Below are positions 9,901 to 18,900 of a DNA stretch of 64,000 bases, in pieces. Numbering within the stretch: the stretch's first letter is position 1; every line of letters begins with the position of its first letter. Source of the stretch: Alloyangia pacifica (lineage in GTDB: Bacteria > Pseudomonadota > Alphaproteobacteria > Rhodobacterales > Rhodobacteraceae); assembly GCF_003111685.1 (NCBI RefSeq), contig NZ_CP022190.1, positions 451,001 to 515,000 on the forward strand, given 5' to 3'. A program made the translations under genes and the position numbers. The notes beneath the pieces are model-generated. The model was given only the letters and a program-made list of their open reading frames with translations. It had not been told where the DNA came from and searched no databases.

Positions 9901-12900
9901 ACCCTCGACTTTAACGCCGAGCCGACGGTCAGCGTCGAGGTCACCGCATTCGACGAGACCGGACAGCAATCGACCCAGACATTCGTGATCACGGTGAACG
10001 ATCCCGGTGCGACCTTCGAGCCCATCGTGATCGAGGCCGAGGATGAGGTCCTCGCAGCGCTGACCGTCCTCGACAATGACACGAACACCAACGACACGCA
10101 GATCCGGGATGCCGACAACCCAGAGTCGAACGTCAACCTGGTCAACGGGCTGCGCCCCGGCTTCAGCGGCGACGGCTATCTCGATTTCGGCGACACACCG
10201 GGCGATGCGATCACCTTCACCGTGACCGTCGCGACCGCCGGCAACTATGATCTCAACGTGCGTTACGCCTCTAACACCGGGCGGCCGCTCGATCTCTCGG
10301 TCAACAGCGGCGGCGCGGTCTCGCTGCCCTTCGCGAGCACCGATCCCGATGGCACCGGTCCCGAGGAAGGCTTCGATCACTGGCTCTTCGAGACCACCAC
10401 GGTGACGCTCGTTGCGGGCAGCAACACGATCTCGCTGGCGATCCCTGCGGGCGCCAACACCGGCCCCAATGTCGACCGGATCGAGATCACCGAGGCGGGC
10501 ACCGGCCCGATCCCCGAGCCGGACACCACCGCCGACGAGGGCGGCGATCTTGCCGCCGCGCCGGAGGCCGCGACCATCGCGCCCGCCGGGCTCGGCTCGG
10601 TCGAGTTCGCGCTCGCCGGGGTAGATGACGACATCACGCTCATCGAAGTGTCGACCGACGGCGGCGCCAGCTTCCAGACGGTGGTGCCGGTGGGCGACAT
10701 CGTCACGCTCGACCTCTCGGCCTTTGCCGCCGAGACCGCTCTGACCGTGATCTTCCGCGTGACCGACGAGGCGGCCAACACGGCCGAGGCCACCACCGCG
10801 ATTGCCATCGGCGACGCGCCCGAGGCCTTCTCGACCACGATCCAGCTCGAGAACCGCGACGGCTCGATCCTCATTCTTGACGACACCGGCGCCGGCGAGG
10901 GCGATCCCGCCTCCACGCAGTTCCGCGACGCGGACAACATCGAGGGGGTGACCGTCGATCGACCCGAGGGTATCTGGTCGGGCTATACCGGCACCGGTTA
11001 TCTCGACATGGGCGGCGACATCGGGGATGCGGTGCAGTTCGACGTCGATGTGCCCGAGGCGGGCACCTACACGATGAGCTTCCGCTACGCCAACGGCTCG
11101 ACCACCACTCCGAACCGTCCGATGCAGTTGCAGGTCAACGGCCAGACGGTGACCGTGCCCTTCGGCATGACACCCGACTGGGACGTCTGGGAAGACCTCG
11201 AGGTCGAGGTGACTCTGGCTGCAGGCGCCAATACGGTGACGCTGGCCAACACCGTGACCAACGGCCCGAACATCGACAGCGTGACGATCTTCAACGACGT
11301 GACGCCCCCGCCGCCCCCCTCGGAGCCGGGGGTGCGCGAGACCATCCGCATCAACTTCCAGGACGGCAGCACGCCGGTCGATCCCGACTACCTTGTCGGC
11401 AACTTCACCGACTATGGGCAGCAATCGAACGGGCTGACCTACGGGTTCATCACCGAGGAGTCGGCGCTTGATGCCGACGGCACTGCCAACGATCCCACCG
11501 GCTCGTCCTTCCCGGCGATCGCGATCAACGAACGCACGGGGTCGGCCACTCTGCCGGATGACGGAACGCTGCCCACCGAGAAGCTGACCGTCAATTTCGA
11601 CGCGATGGATGCGCGCCTGACAGGCTACGCCCATTTCGACCTCGGCTCTTTCCCCGAGCGGACTGCCTGGGAGATCGAGCTTGAGAATGGCTGGTACGAG
11701 GTCACGGTCTCGGTCGGCGACACGGGTGGCCCCAATGACAGCGAAAACCGACTCTTCGTCGAAGGCGCGTTGGTCACCGAATGGAGCAGCACCTCGGCGT
11801 TCAAGACCGAACTGCTGACCACCCTGGCGCATGTGCAGGACGGACACCTGACGCTTTCGGCGCAGGGCGGCACCATCACCGAGATGCAGTACCTCGAGAT
11901 CCGTGCGCTACCCGACCTGACCCCGGGCGATGGCAACGAGGCGCCCGACGACTATGCCGCCTTCATCAACCCGCGTGCGGTCTCGACCGATGGCGAGGTT
12001 GAGCTCGGCATCCAGGACGGCGTGCTGCCCACCGACATCGATCCCACCTCGGACATCGTGCTTGGCGTCAGCGTGGTGGACGGGCGCGGCGGCGTGCTGC
12101 TCGAAAGCCTCGAAGACGGCTCGATCCGCATCTACGAGACGCTGACCGGCGCCGAGGTCGCCTATAACGCCAACACCACCGGCGGCTTCGACTCGGTCAC
12201 CATCGCGCCGGTCTCGGACCTCAAGCCCTACACCAGCTACACCGTGGTCATCGATGGCTTCCGCGACCGCGGCGACAACGACAACAGCGCGGCGCTGACC
12301 CGCGAGTTCCAGAAGTTCACCACGACTTTCACCACCGGCGCCGCGCCGCTGGTCGAGGCGCGCGAGGTGGCCTTCGTCGACACTGTCGAACTGAGCTCGA
12401 ACCCGATGCTTGGCGAGAGCTACACATCTATCGAGATGTCGCCGGACAAGCAGTTCCTCTATGTCACCTCGATCACCGGATCGATCACGCGCTGGGAGTT
12501 GAATGCGGACGGCTCGCTCGATGACGCGAGCAAGGAAGTCTACACCCCGCTGGGAGACTTCGTGGTCGGCGCCGAGCGCCGCGGGATCATCGGCATCGCC
12601 TTCGATCCCGAGGATGAGAACACCATCTGGATCACCGACAACTACCCGATCCCGCTCAACGGCCGGTCGAACTCGGTGCCGGACTTCTCGGGCCGGATCT
12701 CCAAGGTCACCCTTGGTGAGGGCGGATCGCTCGAGGATGCGACCATCGAGACCTATATCACCGGACTGCCGCGCTCGAACGGCGACCACGTGACCAACAG
12801 CCTCGAGTTCCGTCTCAACCCCGACTACGTGCCGGGCGGAGATGCGCCTCAGTACCTGCTTTATCTCACCCAGGGGTCGAACTCGGCGATGGGCGAGCCG

Positions 12901-15900
12901 GACAGCGCCTGGGGCAACCGGCCCGAGCGCCTGCTCAACGCCGCAATCCTCGAGATCGACCGCTCCCGCGAGGCACCGGAGGGGGGCTTTGACGTCTCCA
13001 CCGAGCCGCTGCCGGCAGACGGGCAGAACCGCCGTTTCGCCGATACCGACAACGATCTCAAGAACGGCGGCATCGCGATCACCAGCGGGGAATACATCGG
13101 CAATTTCCTGCACTTCGATGCCGATGGCGTGGCCGAGGTGCGCACCGGTGAGGATGCGTCCTCCGACCTGATCGTGCGCTACTACGATCCCTTCGCCGAT
13201 GGCGCCGTGCTCAGCATCTTCGCCGAGGGCAACCGCAACGCCTATGACCTCGTGTGGCACAGCAACGGCTACCTCTACGTGCCGACCAACGGGTCGGCGG
13301 CAGGCGGCAACGTGCCAGACGATCCCTCGACCCCCGACGTCGACGAGAGCATCGACGGCGTTGGGCTGCAGTCCGACTACCTGTTCCGGATGGTCGAGGA
13401 CGGCTACTACGGACACCCGAACCCGCTGCGCGACAGGTACATCCTGAACGGCGCCAACCCGACCTCCGGCACCGACCCCAACCAGGTGAGCAACTACCCG
13501 GTCGGCACGAATCCCGACCCCGATTATGATCTGGAAGGCGCCTACAATCTCGGCAACAACCGTTCGCCCAACGGGGCCATCGAGTACATGAGCGGTGTCT
13601 TCGGCAGCTCGCTGAAGAACGCGGTGATCTTCACCCAGTATTCCTCGGGCGACAACCTGCGGGCGGTGCTGCTCAACGAGGACGGCACCATCGCCGAGGA
13701 CTTCATCCTCACCGATGTCGACGGCAACGAGATCAACTACGTCGATCCGCTCGACGTGATCGAGGGTGCCGACGGGCGGCTCTACATGCTGACCCTCAAC
13801 CGCGCGAACGGCGTCAGTCAGATCATCCGGCTCGAGGCGGCTCCGGGCGGCGAGGTCGAGGACATCACCGCCGACGAGGGCGGCAACCTCGGGTTGCTGG
13901 TGATCAGCGCCGCGGATGCCTCGGCGGTGCTGTTCCAGGTGGTCGGGCTCGATCCCGACATCCAGAGCCTCACCATCAGCTTCGACGGCGGCCCTGCGCA
14001 GGCGGTGACGCTCGACGCGCAGAACCGGTTCAGCCTCGATCTCAGCGGGCAGACCCAGCAGGTCTCGGCGACGCTGACGGTCAATGACGACGACGGCAAC
14101 AGCGCTTCCACCAGCACCAGCTTCACCCCGGGCGACAGCGCCAGCGGCAACCTCATCGACGCCAGCGCCTTCACCGTGCTCGACACCGACGACGGCACGC
14201 TGATCCGCTTGCTGACCGATCCCACCACCCATGAAGCGGCCGGCGGTCAATACGACACCAACGGCGACGGGATGAACGACGGCTACACCGGCGCCGGCTA
14301 TCTCGACATGAACGGCGGAGCCGAGGACAAGGCTTCCTTCGTCTACGACGCGCCGAGTGCCGGCTCCTACACGCTGACCTTCCGCATGGCCAACGGCTCG
14401 GGCACACCGCGCCCGGTCGCGATCATCGCGGGCATCCAGACGGTGCAGATCCCCACCACCGACACCGGCAGCTTCGCTGCATGGCAGGAGTTCTCGGTCA
14501 CGCTCGACCTCTCCGAGGGGCCGAACACGGTGGTGATCGAGCAGCTTGCTGCAAACGGCGGGCCGAATATCGACAGCGTGGCGGTGATCGCCAACGTGCC
14601 CACCGCGCCGAACGATGGCAGCGAAACGGTGGGCGGCGTCACCTACCTCAAGTACGAGGCCGAGAATGCGGTGCTCGACGGAGCGGTGATCGCGGGTGAT
14701 GACCGGAACCAGAGCGGCGATTTCGTCGACTTCGATGGCACGGGCACGCAGAGCATCACCTGGACGGTCTCGGTCACCGAGGCGGGCATCTACGGCATCG
14801 ACATCCTCTATGCGCTCGCCACCACCAAGGCGGCGCGTCCTGCTTCGCTTTTCGTCAATGGTGTCGATCAGGGCATTCTCGGTTTCGAACCCAACAGCTC
14901 GGCCGCCGAGGATGTCTGGGGGCCGCAGAGCGCGCAGATCTCGCTGAATCCGGGGCTCAACACGATCTCGATCAGCGTGCCCGACGCCAACGGTGCCAAT
15001 ATCGACTACCTGCGCGTCTCCGACGCGCCTGTCGACACCTTCGTGCCCGCCTATGCGGTGATCGATGGCGAGGGGCGGATCGAGCTCGAAGCGACCGATG
15101 ACACCACCCGTACGCTCGGCGCGACACAGGTGGAGTTCTACTTCACCGTCTCGGCGGACGACACCTACGCGCTCGATCTCGCGGCCAACGCGGGGGCGCC
15201 GAATGGCGCCGGGCTGACGGTCTTCCTCAGCGCCGATGGCGCACAGCCTGTCGAGATCGGCGACATCGCCTTCCCCGGGCAGGGGGACGCGGGCGAGACC
15301 TCTGCCTATGTCGAGCTGCTCGCCGGGGTGCAGTACAAGGTAACGGTCCTGTCGGACCAGGCGGGGGCCAGCGCGCTCGACTATCTCGACGTGCGCCCGG
15401 CGCCGGGCAACGAAAATGCCGACATCGAGATACAGAGCAACGATCCGACCTATTTCGACAACCGTCTGCACTTCTCCTGGATCGACAATCCCGACGCGGT
15501 GGCCGGCACCGATCGCGACTACAAGGAGAGCGCGACGGTCACCATCTCGAACTCCGGCACCGAGACGCTGGAGGTCCTCGAGGCCACGATCACCGGCCCG
15601 TTCGAGCTGGCCGATCCCGATATCTTCGAGGGACTCACGCTGGCGGCCGGCCAGTCGATCAACGTGCAGGTGCTCTTTGACCGCTCTGCCTATACCGCGG
15701 GCAGCGGCAACGTCAGCGGCGTCTTTAAGGGGGCGCTCGACATCCGCACCAACGATGCCGACACGCCGGTGGCACGGGTCGACTTGGCCGGCTTCTGGCA
15801 GTCCCAGGACGAGGGCGGACAGGAGCCCAACCTCAACGAGGTCTGGGACGTCTTCGGCTTCGGCAACGAAATCTCCGGTCTGAGCTACGCCTCCGGCGGG

Positions 15901-18900
15901 GGCGGCGGTGTGCTGGACTTCTTCGACCTCTACCTCTCCTCCGACGAGACCGAGGTGCTGTCTCCTTACTGGCGGATCGCCGAAGGGGTGACCGAGGCGC
16001 GGATCACCCAGATCGCGGCCTTCCACAGCCCCTCCGGCGCGGGCGTTCGCTTCCATGCGCCGGGCGACACAGGCACCGATGTGGGGATGACAAGCCACAT
16101 CAGCTCCAACAACCAGAGCCTGCTGCCCCTAGGCAACAGCAACGGGGCCTTTGCGACGCGGGTGTTCTCCGCGGCGGATATTCCCGATGGCTGGGCGGGC
16201 AATGACCTCTTCGGGATCGAGATCAACAATCAGTCGACCGATCCGCGCCTCAACCCGACCGGCGCCGGCACCCCGACGCAGGCACAGCTCGACGCACGCT
16301 ATCCCGGCGCGGGCTACACGGTTGTGAACGGGCAGGTCTTCGATGCCGAGGGCAACGAGATCTCGGACGGTTACACCGTGAGGATGTTCCAGGCGGTCGA
16401 CGAGGATGGCGTCGCCATCGAGAACGTCTTCCTCGGCGTGATGGACTACACGGGTATCAACTACGACTACAACGACAACATGTTCATCATCGAAGGGGTT
16501 GCGCCGGTCTACTATGGCGCGGTGACCACCATCGAAGGGCTCGACGATGCGGCTGCGGACGACCGGCTGGTCTTCTCGCGGATCGACAATCCCGCCAATG
16601 GCGATCAGGCCTTCCGCGACACTGCGGTGCTGACCATCACCAATGACGGCATCAGCAACCTGACCATCGACGACCTCGCGGTGAGCGGAAACTTCACCAT
16701 CAGCGGTCTGTCCGAGGGCCAGGTGCTCGCACCCGGAGCCTCGGCGCAGCTCACGGTCACCTTCATCGGCATCGACCCGAACGACGACGGCCAGGCGACG
16801 TCCCACGAGGGCACGCTAACCATCGGCAGCAATGGCGAGGTGCGGCAGATCGCGCTCGCCGGCCTCGCGCAGGTCCAGTCCGAGGGCGGCGAGGAGCCAA
16901 CCGTCGCGCAGATCGTGCAGGCCTTCGGCTACTCGACCGACGTGGCGCAGGGGCTCCTGTCCAACGGTGGCGTGGTCGAGACGGTGGGCGATGAGGTGCT
17001 GCTGCCCTACCTGCAGCGGCTCGATGACAGCAAGCCGATCGAGGTGATCCAGCTTGCCGCCTACCTGAGCGCGGGCGTGAGCCGGCTCAGCCTGCATGAC
17101 GTGTCCAACGGCGCGCTGACAGAGCTCTACGCGCAGGATGACAACCAGTACCAGACCCTGTTGCCGGACGGGCTCATATCGGGGGCGGGTGCGCAATCGA
17201 GCGTGGCGCGGGCCAGCATCGACCGCGACGACCCCTTCGGGCTGCGGGTGACGGTGGACGGTCGTCCGACCTTCTCGGCCTGGACCGATCCCGATGCCAA
17301 CGTGGCGGATGACACCTACAACATCTCGCCGCCGAACGAGGGCCACTACATCCGCTTCTTCCAGGCCAAGGACGCGCTCGGCAACGTCATCGAGGGCACC
17401 TTTATCGGCATCCAGGATTATCCCGGCGGGTCGAACTTCGACTACAACGACCACATGTTCCTCATCACCAACGTGCAGGGCTACGAGCTCTCTGCGGAGG
17501 AGGACGCGAATGGCGACGGGATCAACGATGCGCTGGTGACCGACAGCGACCTCGACGGTACACCGGACTTCTTCGATGCCGACAACAGCCCGACCCCGGT
17601 GCAGGAGGCCTACCCGGGTCCGGCCCCGGTGCTGGACGACACTCTCACCGTGCTCGCCGCGAACTTCGACAGCGGCGGTCAGGGCATCTCGTGGAACGAC
17701 GATCCGGGCCGCGATGGAACGCATCCGCTGCGGGCGGACACGGACGTGGAACTGGTGGGCTCGACAAATGACATCGGCTACATCCAGTCCGGCGAATGGG
17801 TCGAATACACCATCGACGTGGCCCAGGCGGGCAGCTACGCGCTGAGCGTCAACGCCAAGACCCCGATCGGCGGCAACTCGGTGGTCGTGACCCTCGAGGA
17901 CGGCACGCCGCTCGCCACCTTCGCGCTGCCCGACAGCAACGGCACCTCGACCTCGTTCAACGGCACGGTCTTCGCCGCGACGGCAGCGACCAACGTCGCG
18001 CTCGGGGCCGGGCTGCAGACGCTGCGCTTCACCTTCGAAGGGGCGCCGGCGTCGAACGGCTACATCCTCGACTTCCGCTCCTTCAGTCTGGAGCAGGTCT
18101 CGGTCGAGCCCGAGGACACCGTGGCGCCGGTGGTCGACGCGGTGATCGCCGCGGACATCACCGTCGCCGGGGCGGCCGTGGCCAGCGTGGTGGTGACCTT
18201 TAGCGACGACGTGGCGCTCAATGCCTCGAGCATCGACGTGAGCGACATCCTCGTGACCGGGCCGAACGGGCCGCTCACCGTCACGGGTGTCAGCCTCAAC
18301 GCGGCCGGCGACGGCAGCCCGCGCAGCGCCACCTACACGGTGGCGGCGCCGGGCGGGACCTGGGACACCGCCGACAACGGCGCTTACACGGTGGCGCTGC
18401 AGGCAGGGCAGGTGGTTGACACCAGCGGCAACGCCGTGGCGGCGAACGGAGCTTTGACCAGCTTCAACGTCGCGGTGCCGGTCACCCCGCCGCCCGAGGA
18501 CACCGTGGCGCCGGTGGTCGACGCGGTGATCGCCGCGGACATCACCGTCGCCGGGGCGGCCACGGCCAGCGTCGTGGTGACCTTCAGCGACGACGTGGCG
18601 CTCGATGCCTCGAGCATCGACGTGAGCGACATCCTCGTGACCGGGCCGAACGGGCCGCTCACCGTCACGGGTGTCAGCCTCAACGCGGCCGGCGACGGCA
18701 GCCCGCGCAGCGCCACCTACACGGTGGCGGCGCCGGGCGGGAGCTGGGACACCGCCGACAACGGCGCCTACACGGTGGCGCTGCAGGCGGGGCAGGTGGT
18801 TGACACCAGCGGCAACGCCGTGGCGGCGAACGGAGCTTTGACCAGCTTCAACGTCGCGGTGCCGGTCACCCCGCCGCCCACGAGCATCGGCGAGACCTTC